Shown: piece after piece, positions 1-5,247 of the stretch
Numbering within the stretch: position 1 is the stretch's first letter
Layout of the letters: every line of letters begins with the position of its first letter
Notes under the pieces: model-generated
The model's database searches: none
The model's input: the letters and a program-made list of their open reading frames with translations, nothing else
What the model was told of the DNA's origin: nothing
From: Darwinibacter acetoxidans_A
Lineage (GTDB): Bacteria > Bacillota > Limnochordia > Darwinibacteriales > Darwinibacteriaceae
Length of the DNA stretch: 5,247 nucleotides
Direction: 5' to 3'
NCBI GenBank assembly: GCA_041936745.1
Contig: JBHGWS010000098.1
Location: forward strand, 1 to 5,247
Made by a program: the position numbers and the translations under genes

Positions 1-2
1 CC

Positions 3-413
3 GCCGGTGTGAAGTTAGCCGTGGAAAATGTTTTTGGGCAGAACTTCGGCAGTTACCCGCAGGATCTCTTGGAACTTTTAGCTTCTTTAAATGATCCCAT
101 CTTTGGCATCTGCTGGGATACGGGCCACGCCCATTTAATGGGTTTAAACCAAAAAGAAGCCCCGCTTGAACTGGGCTCAGATGTGAAAGCACTTCACATC
201 TGCGACAACCGGGGCCGGCAGGATGAGCATCTTTTACCCCTGGAGGGAACAATCAGCTGGCAGCCCATTATTTGGGCTCTGCGTGAGATTAATTACCGAG
301 GCTGTTTTACCTTTGAAGTGATTTATCGCCAGAAGGGCAGGCCGTATAGGCTCTATGAACTCTACGCCGAGACGCTTTGGGAGACGGGCAGGCATCTTTT
401 AAGCCTGGCTTAA
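3..413 (+). CDS. Sugar phosphate isomerase/epimerase-like TIM-barrel protein, 3' fragment
   Basis: Only the C-terminal 136 residues are in the window. The frame is open to the left edge, so the GTG at 9 is probably an internal valine and not the start. The fragment matches the second half of the xylose-isomerase-like TIM barrel shared by sugar-phosphate isomerases/epimerases and endonuclease IV. Likely metal-ligand stations appear in order: Glu8 in LAVEN, Asp and His in CWDTGHAH (about residues 38-45), His in LHICDNRG (about 65-72), a DEH close behind, and a late Glu in FTFEV. Such enzymes are cytoplasmic and bind a divalent metal; the substrate cannot be told from the fragment. The spacing and the DNRGRQDEH segment look more like the sugar isomerase branch than endonuclease IV, but this is a judgement by eye. 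The gene converges on the phosphatase gene, sharing four bases at the stops. Confidence 0.85.
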   Translation, partial: AGVKLAVENVFGQNFGSYPQDLLELLASLNDPIFGICWDTGHAHLMGLNQKEAPLELGSDVKALHICDNRGRQDEHLLPLEGTISWQPIIWALREINYRGCFTFEVIYRQKGRPYRLYELYAETLWETGRHLLSLA

Positions 414-943
414 TTTTGGCTCAGTTTTTGAATCAGCTTACTTGCACTTAAAAGGTTAGGGCAGGTGTAATCGGCTTTAGGGGAATCTGCCCCGCCCTCC
501 GTTTGGATTAGAATCGTTGCTGTCCGGGCAGCTCTGCCCGCGGCCAGATCCTGTTTTTGATCCCCGATCATATAGCTCCGCTTTAAATCCACGTTGTACT
601 TGGCCGCAAGGCTCGTTAACATGCCCGGCAGGGGTTTGCGGCAGCGGCAGCCTTCGTTGGGCCTGTGCGTGCAGGCCCTAAATTCTGTAATTTCACCGCC
701 TGCTTTTTTGACTTCCCGGCGGATTTTTTCGTGGATTGCGGCCAGATCCTGAGGCGTCATGTAACCGAGGCCGACGCCGCCTTGGTTTGTGACGACGAAG
801 ACCAAAAACCCCGCCTTATTTAAGTTGGAAACAGCTTCGGGCACACCGGGGAAAAGCTGCAGCTCTCCCCCGTGGTTAGGCGGCCTGCCGCCGCATGATT
901 TATTGATGACTCCGTCTCTGTCTAAAAACACCGCTTTCTGCAC
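410..943 (-). CDS. gmhB: HAD-IIIA phosphatase, D-glycero-D-manno-heptose 1,7-bisphosphate 7-phosphatase (GmhB)-like
   Basis: This is a 177-residue cytoplasmic HAD phosphatase. All family motifs are present: motif I FLDRDGVIN (nucleophile Asp8, acid/base Asp10), motif II VTNQGG (Thr52), CRKP with Lys103, and motif IV GDQKQD (Asp128, Asp132). A zinc loop is formed by Cys91, His93, Cys99 and Cys101. GmhB removes the 7-phosphate of heptose 1,7-bisphosphate on the way to nucleotide-activated heptose, used in LPS or, in Gram-positives, S-layer and other glycans. The zinc loop is short (five residues between His93 and Cys99), as in the HisB phosphatase domain, so histidinol phosphate or another phosphorylated substrate is possible. 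I chose GTG 943 because GGGAG lies 8 bases upstream and the protein then opens with the family-typical MQKAVFLDRDG. A TTG at 979 would add 12 residues but has no ribosome site. No other heptose genes are visible. The HAD-IIIA family is certain, the exact substrate is not. Confidence 0.85.
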   Translation of the reverse strand: MQKAVFLDRDGVINKSCGGRPPNHGGELQLFPGVPEAVSNLNKAGFLVFVVTNQGGVGLGYMTPQDLAAIHEKIRREVKKAGGEITEFRACTHRPNEGCRCRKPLPGMLTSLAAKYNVDLKRSYMIGDQKQDLAAGRAARTATILIQTEGGADSPKADYTCPNLLSASKLIQKLSQN

Positions 944-951
944 AGCTTCAA

Positions 952-956
952 CTCCC
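952..956 (-). promoter_or_regulatory. Ribosome binding site deciding the phosphatase start
   Basis: Read on the minus strand this is GGGAG, followed by an 8-base spacer to GTG 943. The upstream in-frame TTG at 979 has no comparable purine run before it, so this site favours the shorter protein. Confidence 0.7.
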
Positions 957-983
957 AATCTTATCTTATCATGTTTCAAGGCA

Positions 984-1006
984 GCGGGGAAATACCCCGC
1001 CGTTTT
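984..1006 (+). terminator. Candidate rho-independent terminator or intergenic hairpin
   Basis: A perfect 6-bp stem GCGGGG/CCCCGC encloses an AAATA loop (984-1000). CG and then four T follow at 1003-1006 on the plus strand. On the minus strand no T run follows, so any terminator activity would be rightward. It could stop transcripts that leave the isomerase gene and run antisense through the phosphatase, before the rightward operon begins. The T tract is short and starts two bases after the stem, so it is a weak terminator at best. It might instead lie in the leader of the leftward phosphatase message. Confidence 0.35.
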
Positions 1007-1023
1007 AGGTTTGCGGGCAGGAT

Positions 1024-1052
1024 TTCACACAAGGCTTTGCGAAGTTCATTAA
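1024..1052 (+). promoter_or_regulatory. Weak candidate sigma-A promoter for the rightward operon
   Basis: TTCACA (1024-1029) matches five of six -35 consensus bases. CATTAA (1047-1052), 17 bases on, matches only three of six -10 bases. Its place, downstream of the hairpin and 34 bases before ATG 1086, suits the promoter of the three-gene operon. The -10 match is poor and no other pair in the gap was better. Confidence 0.2.
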
Positions 1053-1072
1053 AAGGCGGCGATCACAACCTT

Positions 1073-1077
1073 AAGGA
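1073..1077 (+). promoter_or_regulatory. Ribosome binding site deciding the beta-CASP gene start
   Basis: AAGGA sits 8 bases before ATG 1086. For the other in-frame ATG at 1077 the same site would overlap the start codon itself, so 1086 is the better start. Confidence 0.7.
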
Positions 1078-1085
1078 TGGGTCCA

Positions 1086-3218
1086 ATGGAAATACAATTT
1101 CTCGGTGCAGCGGAAACCACAAGCGGCTCCTGCTATCTGTTAAGTTATGGGGCGTATCAGGTTTTAATCGACTGCGGCCTGTTTCACGGGCCGGAGGAGT
1201 TAAAACAGCGCAACTACGGCGACTTCCCCTTTCGGCCGGCGGAAATAGATGCTGTTATCTTAACGCATGCCCATATCGACCACAGCGGGCTTTTGCCGAA
1301 GCTTGTGAAGCAGGGTTTTAGCGGCCCCATTTATGCAACGGGGGCAACGGCTGATCTTTGTCAAGTCATGCTGGCCGATTCAGCTTATATTCAGGAGATG
1401 GAGGTTGAAAGGAAGAACCGGAAACTGCAGCGCAGGGGGGAGAGGCTTTTGACCCCCATTTACACCAGGAAAGATGCGGCTGCCACGCAAAGCCACTTCA
1501 AGCGCATGATCTACGATGAAGAGGTACCTATTTTACCCGGGCTGCGGCTGCGCCTGCGCGATGCGGGCCACATTTTAGGCGCCGCCATTGTGGAGCTTTG
1601 GGTGAGCGAAGGTAATGAAACTTTGAAGATCGTCTTTTCCGGCGATCTGGGCAACCTCAACCAGCCCATCGTCCAGGACCCCACTTTTATCTCCAGTGCA
1701 GATGTCTTGGTTGTGGAGTCAACTTACGGCACCCGCCTGCACGAAGGCAGGAAGGAGCGTTTTGCCCGCTTAGGGGCGGTTGTAAATGAGATCAAAGCGC
1801 GGGGCGGCAATCTTTTAATTCCCGCTTTCGCCATCGGCCGCACGCAGGACATTCTCTATGCCCTGCGCCTGCTGCAGGATCAGGGAGAAATTGAACCTCA
1901 GGCTGTTTATATCGACAGCCCCCTGGCTGCCGCCGCTACGGAAGTCTTCCAAAGGCATGCCCAGGTTTTTGACTATGAAACACGGAGCATGCTGCGGGAA
2001 GGCCGTTCGCCTTTCGAGTTCGCCGGCCTGCACTACACGGAAAGCGTAGAGGAATCGATCGGCCTGAATTCAATAACAGGGGGCTTAATTATTATCTCCG
2101 CCAGCGGCATGGCTGATGCGGGCAGGATTAAGCACCATTTGAAGCACAACTTGTGGCGCAAAGAAGCGGGTGTTTTATTGATCGGCCACCAAGCTTACGG
2201 TACTTTAGGCCGCTTTTTGCAGGACGGAGCCCGCCAGGTGCGCATCCACGGCGAAATGATCCAGGTCGCCGCCTCAATTCATACGATTACGGGTTTTTCC
2301 GCCCATGCGGATCAAAAGGCTTTACTCAACTGGTTGAAGCGTTTTTCGCACTTGGGCAGGGTCTTTGCCACTCACGGCGATTCGGCGAGCTGCCATGCTT
2401 GGGCAGCACAAATCCGCCGGGAATTTGATGTGCCGGCGGTGGTGCCCAAGCTCGATGAAACCTTTGATTTAAGCAAATCTCGCCCGGTCAGCATTTGGGA
2501 AAAGCGCTTTCACCGCAGTTTGCATGTGCCGGAAAACTTCTCAGGCGTGGTGCAGGTGATGGAAAAAGGCAGCGTTCTTTTCAGGGGCTGTTGGGGCGAA
2601 GCGAGAAAGGGTATAAAGAATACTTTTGCCACTGCTTTTAACCTTGGGTCGGGCAGTAATTTTTTAGCCGAGGCCGCTCTTTACAACTTGGCCGATCAAG
2701 GCGAGATCAGCGCTGATTTTGCTGCTTTGGGCCGAGCCGCGGCAGAAAAGGTGCTGGCTGAAACAGTGGGCAGGCCTTGCCGGGAGTATCTGGAATCGGC
2801 GGTTTTAGGCGCCTGCGGCCTGGAGCAGTCCGCTTACCTGAGTTTAGATGAACTGCCCAAAAACGCTGCCAGGGGGTATTTACGCAGTGAAGACGGCAGG
2901 GAAATTGAAAATATTTATGCAATTTTAAAACAGGGCCCCGGCCCTTGGCTCTTTTCTACAATTCACGATATAACCCGCTTTTGGCAGTGCTGCCAAGAGG
3001 GCCGGTTTTTAAAAGCCGCATCTTTTAAAAGCCTGCTGGAGCCGTACGCTCATCCCACTTTGCGCGGCTTTTACGAAATTAAAGGGCAGGCCCCCGGCGT
3101 ACGCTGCTGTTTAGGCGCAGATCTCAAAGCTGATGTTTTAATCTTAGTGCTCTGCAATAAAGAAGAAGAGGCGGAAAGCGTTTATAATCAACTGGCGCAG
3201 TTAAGTTTAGAAAGTTAG
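1086..3218 (+). CDS. Metallo-beta-lactamase/beta-CASP RNase-type protein (YSH1-like) with extra C-terminal pseudo-serine-beta-lactamase-like domain
   Basis: A 710-residue cytoplasmic protein with no signal peptide. Residues 1 to about 205 are the metallo-beta-lactamase fold: THAHIDH with His61, His63, Asp65 and His66; His162 in DAGHILG; Asp187 in FSGDLG. The beta-CASP and RNA-specificity parts follow: motif A Glu211 in VVESTYG, GRIKHHLK near 347-353, motif B His407 in GFSAHAD, motif C His430 in THGD. All zinc ligands and motif residues of the CPSF73/YSH1-like nucleases are kept, so it is probably an active zinc-dependent RNA endo/exonuclease; that role is inferred from the family. Bacterial relatives usually end near 450-540 residues. 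Here about 225 residues follow (roughly 485-710). They resemble a shortened serine beta-lactamase/PBP-like domain with the catalytic lysine replaced and the tyrosine-motif region missing. ATG 1086 fits the ribosome site and gives MEIQFLGA, the usual opening. It heads an operon, with ung 8 bp behind. The nuclease domain is certain; the tail assignment is by eye. Confidence 0.93.
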   Translation: MEIQFLGAAETTSGSCYLLSYGAYQVLIDCGLFHGPEELKQRNYGDFPFRPAEIDAVILTHAHIDHSGLLPKLVKQGFSGPIYATGATADLCQVMLADSAYIQEMEVERKNRKLQRRGERLLTPIYTRKDAAATQSHFKRMIYDEEVPILPGLRLRLRDAGHILGAAIVELWVSEGNETLKIVFSGDLGNLNQPIVQDPTFISSADVLVVESTYGTRLHEGRKERFARLGAVVNEIKARGGNLLIPAFAIGRTQDILYALRLLQDQGEIEPQAVYIDSPLAAAATEVFQRHAQVFDYETRSMLREGRSPFEFAGLHYTESVEESIGLNSITGGLIIISASGMADAGRIKHHLKHNLWRKEAGVLLIGHQAYGTLGRFLQDGARQVRIHGEMIQVAASIHTITGFSAHADQKALLNWLKRFSHLGRVFATHGDSASCHAWAAQIRREFDVPAVVPKLDETFDLSKSRPVSIWEKRFHRSLHVPENFSGVVQVMEKGSVLFRGCWGEARKGIKNTFATAFNLGSGSNFLAEAALYNLADQGEISADFAALGRAAAEKVLAETVGRPCREYLESAVLGACGLEQSAYLSLDELPKNAARGYLRSEDGREIENIYAILKQGPGPWLFSTIHDITRFWQCCQEGRFLKAASFKSLLEPYAHPTLRGFYEIKGQAPGVRCCLGADLKADVLILVLCNKEEEAESVYNQLAQLSLES
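2538..3218 (+). other. Domain within the beta-CASP gene: degenerate PF00144-like (serine beta-lactamase/PBP) region
   Basis: Codons for residues 485-710 of the beta-CASP protein. The order of landmarks follows class C beta-lactamase-like serine hydrolases: FSGVVQVMEKGSVLF (first beta strands), FNLGSGSNF where SxxK should be (522-525, Lys replaced by Asn), LADQGEIS, AETVGRPCREYLES and ACGL (normally a VSGxxYxxYL...PLGM helix), LPKNAARGYL, and WLFSTIHDITRF (STxxDLxRF, Ser624 to Phe632). A final strand LILVLCN closes it. The segment normally holding HLLTHTSG and the YxN tyrosine is absent: only about 16 residues separate GEIS from the AETVG helix. The KTG/HxG-like site reads KGQAPG. Eight cysteines lie in this tail. 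The family assignment rests on remembered family patterns, not a search. Confidence 0.65.
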
Positions 3219-3222
3219 GTGG
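3217..3222 (+). promoter_or_regulatory. Ribosome binding site of ung
   Basis: AGGTGG overlaps the stop codon of the upstream gene and lies 4 bases before ATG 3227 or 7 before GTG 3230. The second spacing is the more usual, so initiation at the GTG one codon later is possible. The position over the stop codon suggests translational coupling. Confidence 0.6.
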
Positions 3223-3226
3223 TTTT

Positions 3227-3907
3227 ATGGTGCGGTTAGGTAACGATTGGGATGAAATTATCGGGGGCGAATTTTCCAAACCTTATTATTTAGCCCTGCG
3301 GGAATTTTTGATTGAGGAGTACAGGACTAAAACCATTTATCCTAATATGTATAAGATCTTTACGGCCTTAAAGAAAACTCCTTATAAAGACGTTAGGGTA
3401 GTGGTGTTGGGCCAAGACCCTTACCACGGCGCAGGCCAAGCCCACGGGTTAGCTTTTTCCGTGCCGGCGGGGGTGCCCCAGCCCCCTTCTTTACAGAACA
3501 TCCTGCAGGAGATTAAAAATGATGTAGGTGGGCAGCTGCCTAAAAACGGCAATCTCACCTCTTGGGCAGAGCAGGGCGTCCTGCTTTTAAACACCACTCT
3601 GACGGTGCGGGCGGGGCAGGCCGGCTCTCACCGCGGCCGCGGTTGGGAACAATTTACAGATGAGATCATCAAACGGCTGAATGACAAAGAAACACCCGTA
3701 GTCTTCCTGCTTTGGGGAAACCATGCCCGCAGTAAAGCGGGGTTAATCACTGATCCCAAGCATTTAATCTTAGAGGCGGCACACCCCAGCCCCTTATCGG
3801 CTTTTCGCGGCTTTTTTGGCTGCGCTCATTTTTCCCGGGCGAATGCATTTTTAGAAAAGACCGGCCAAACACCTATTGATTGGCGGATCTTGGAGGTAAC
3901 GCCATGA
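3227..3907 (+). CDS. ung: Uracil-DNA glycosylase, family 1
   Basis: This 226-residue enzyme cuts uracil out of DNA, the first step of base excision repair after cytosine deamination or dUMP misincorporation; it acts in the cytoplasm. Length is normal for the family. The catalytic water-activating motif GQDPYH is at 62-67 (Asp64, Tyr66), the uracil-stacking Phe77 is in LAFSVP, Asn122 in LLLN is the uracil-specificity residue, SHRGRGWEQFTD lies at 134-145, and the DNA-intercalation loop HPSPLSA is at 186-192 with His186. All active-site residues are intact. It starts 8 bp after the beta-CASP gene and its stop overlaps the next start as ATGA, so it is the middle gene of a tight operon. Family identity is beyond doubt. 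The start could be the GTG one codon later. Confidence 0.98.
   Translation: MVRLGNDWDEIIGGEFSKPYYLALREFLIEEYRTKTIYPNMYKIFTALKKTPYKDVRVVVLGQDPYHGAGQAHGLAFSVPAGVPQPPSLQNILQEIKNDVGGQLPKNGNLTSWAEQGVLLLNTTLTVRAGQAGSHRGRGWEQFTDEIIKRLNDKETPVVFLLWGNHARSKAGLITDPKHLILEAAHPSPLSAFRGFFGCAHFSRANAFLEKTGQTPIDWRILEVTP
3892..3897 (+). promoter_or_regulatory. Ribosome binding site of the subtilase lipoprotein
   Basis: GGAGGT lies inside the end of ung, 6 bases before ATG 3904. It is a near-perfect site and makes efficient initiation at the overlapping ATGA likely. Confidence 0.8.
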
Positions 3908-5247
3908 AAAGGAAAATTTATTTAAGCCTTTTTTTAATGCTGAGCTTAACTTTAAGCGGCTGCCTCGGCGGCTTGTTTTCCCCCAAGCAGCCGGTAAGCT
4001 TTGTTTTAGAGTTGGAGTGGGAAGAAGAAACACCTGACGTTTTTGAGATCGAAATGAAAAAGGGCGGAGACGAGCATCTTTTAATCTTAGAAGGAGCCAA
4101 GATTGCGGAACTTCAACTACCTGCCGGCACGTGGGCTTTTAAAGCCGTGGCGCGGGATGCGGACGGCAAAATTTTTGCCCAAAGCGCTGAGCAAAGGCTC
4201 AAGCTGCGGCAAGAGGGTATCATTCTCACCTTAACCTTGGAAGAAACCCCGGCCGAAACACCGCTGCCAGAAGTCTTTGATCTGTCGGCTGATTGGAGGG
4301 CGGCAGGCGTGTACCTTTATTGGCCTCCGGCAGAAGAAAGCTTTGCCCCGGAGATCTTTCGGCGCAGCGAAAAAGACAGGCTTTGGGAGAAGCAGGCCCG
4401 TTTAAAGCCGGGCACCGCAAGTTACCTTATTGAAAATGACGCGGAACTGAGCGATGAGTTTGCCCTGCGCCTGGTTCATGAAAAGGAAGGCCGGAAGGGG
4501 CCCTTAAATTACTTCGGCCCCATCAAACATGCCCTTTTGGATGTCAAATGGCGCTTTGAACACGATTTTTCTTACCTGGAAGAACTCCGGGTGCAGGAAA
4601 TGCTACCGGCGGCGCTTTTTGCAGCGCCTTCTTTTGAATACAAGGATCTAATCGCCCGTTTTCACACGGCGGCGGATTACGCATTACGGGCCGAGTTATT
4701 GCAAGAAGCGGGGCTCGTTATTAAACGGGAACTGCCGCCACTGCTTGCTGTTTTAGTTGAACCCGCCTTGGACTCGCCCCTTTCTTTAGAGGAATGGAGC
4801 CATTATTTCCAAGCCGAATTTTATTTAGCCCCGAACCTGCCGGTGCAGGCGGAAGCAAGCCCCGCCTACGGGGCGGAATCTTACGGGCTGTGGAACCAGC
4901 GGCTGCTGCATTTACCTCAGGCGTGGGAAATCAGCCAAGGCAGCAGGCGGATCAGGATTGCGGTACTTGATTCGGGGATCGATCCCAAAGCTTTTAATGA
5001 CATAGAGATCCTCCCCGGTTATAATTTCATTGGGGAAGACGACAACACGAATGATGATTACGGCCACGGCACGCAGGTTGCCGGTATCATTACGCAGGTG
5101 ATGCCGCAGGTTTCGCTCCAGCCGGTGAAAGTTTTGGATCAAAGGGGCAGCGGCACCGAGTTTTCCGTCTCGGCGGGGATTTTGTATGCCGCAGGCTTAC
5201 ACACGGAAAGATTTAACCCAACGCCGGCGCATATCCTGAATATGTCT
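3904..5247 (+). CDS. Subtilisin-like serine protease (S8), predicted lipoprotein, 3' end beyond the window
   Basis: 448 residues are visible and the frame is open at the right edge. Residues 1-19 are a lipoprotein signal peptide: MKRK, a hydrophobic core, then lipobox LSGC with Cys20, so the protein should be exported and lipid-anchored on the outer face of the membrane. About 30-115 is a beta-rich domain (LPAGTWAFKAVARDADGK core). About 124-205 resembles a fibronectin-III-like module (WRAAGVYLYWPPAEE, later YFGP). About 240-320 looks like a subtilase propeptide (LIARFH, LLQEAGLVIKRELP, AVLVEP). The S8 catalytic domain begins with YGLWNQRLLHLPQAWEIS. It shows Asp356 in AVLDSGID and His388 in DDYGHGTQVAGI, followed by VKVLDQRGSGT and HILNMS. 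The catalytic Ser lies past the window. The long pre-catalytic region is larger than in secreted subtilisins. The start overlaps the ung stop (ATGA) with a strong ribosome site, so it is co-transcribed. The beta-domain labels are less sure than the protease call. Confidence 0.93.
   Translation, partial: MKRKIYLSLFLMLSLTLSGCLGGLFSPKQPVSFVLELEWEEETPDVFEIEMKKGGDEHLLILEGAKIAELQLPAGTWAFKAVARDADGKIFAQSAEQRLKLRQEGIILTLTLEETPAETPLPEVFDLSADWRAAGVYLYWPPAEESFAPEIFRRSEKDRLWEKQARLKPGTASYLIENDAELSDEFALRLVHEKEGRKGPLNYFGPIKHALLDVKWRFEHDFSYLEELRVQEMLPAALFAAPSFEYKDLIARFHTAADYALRAELLQEAGLVIKRELPPLLAVLVEPALDSPLSLEEWSHYFQAEFYLAPNLPVQAEASPAYGAESYGLWNQRLLHLPQAWEISQGSRRIRIAVLDSGIDPKAFNDIEILPGYNFIGEDDNTNDDYGHGTQVAGIITQVMPQVSLQPVKVLDQRGSGTEFSVSAGILYAAGLHTERFNPTPAHILNMS

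Noticed and set aside
9..413. A complete 134-residue gene starting at GTG 9
   Set aside because: The frame stays open to the window edge, there is no ribosome site, and the fragment lacks the first half of the TIM barrel.
973..978. TTGAAA on the minus strand as a -35 box for the phosphatase
   Set aside because: At a 17-base spacing the -10 position falls on the GGGAGT ribosome site, with no match to TATAAT.
789..1321. Rightward open frames of 87 and 116 residues overlapping the phosphatase and the start of the beta-CASP gene
   Set aside because: They are antisense or out-of-frame shadows of two well-supported genes, have low-complexity basic translations and no recognisable domain.
2933..2945. 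GGGCC/GGCCC inverted repeat as a possible terminator
   Set aside because: It is within the beta-CASP gene coding sequence (GPGP residues), has a loop too small to fold well, and no T run follows directly.
3630..3643. A perfect 14-bp GC-rich palindrome, possible protein binding site
   Set aside because: It lies inside ung and encodes the conserved HRGRG stretch; the codon needs of Arg-Gly-Arg-Gly explain the symmetry.
3851..4100. Two leftward 60-residue frames over the ung/subtilase junction
   Set aside because: They lie antisense to the end of ung and the signal peptide region of the subtilase, and show no motif or ribosome site worth keeping.

Overview
This window holds five protein-coding genes, two of them cut by the window edges. 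There are no RNA genes, insertion sequences, CRISPR arrays or gene-free stretches over 300 bases. Base composition is roughly balanced, TTA leucine codons and strong GGAGG-type ribosome binding sites are frequent, and one gene encodes a lipobox-bearing subtilase. These traits fit a Bacillota (Firmicutes) bacterium of clostridial type. That placement is inference; there is no phylogenetic marker here.

Left part (1-943): the 3' end of a TIM-barrel sugar-phosphate isomerase/epimerase-like gene runs rightward. It meets a leftward GmhB-like HAD phosphatase tail to tail, and the two stop codons share a TTAA. The phosphatase most likely starts at GTG 943, where a GGGAG site is well spaced, rather than at the upstream TTG 979.

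Middle (944-1085): a 142-bp divergent intergenic region carries a GC-rich hairpin followed by a short T run, possibly a rightward terminator, and a weak promoter candidate.

Right part (1086-5247): three rightward genes are packed as an operon. First comes a 710-residue metallo-beta-lactamase/beta-CASP (YSH1-like) RNase-type protein with all its metal ligands. After 8 bp comes family 1 uracil-DNA glycosylase (ung). An ATGA overlap then leads into a lipoprotein subtilase that runs off the window with two of its three catalytic residues in view.

The most unusual object is the first gene of this operon. Its extra C-terminal ~225 residues do not belong to the beta-CASP family. They read like a shortened, catalytically dead serine beta-lactamase/PBP-like (PF00144-type) domain: the SxxK lysine is Asn and the stretch that normally carries the YxN motif appears deleted. 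If confirmed, this is a metallo-beta-lactamase-fold nuclease fused to a pseudo-serine-beta-lactamase. The operon pairs nucleic-acid enzymes with an exported protease, a combination with no obvious shared pathway.
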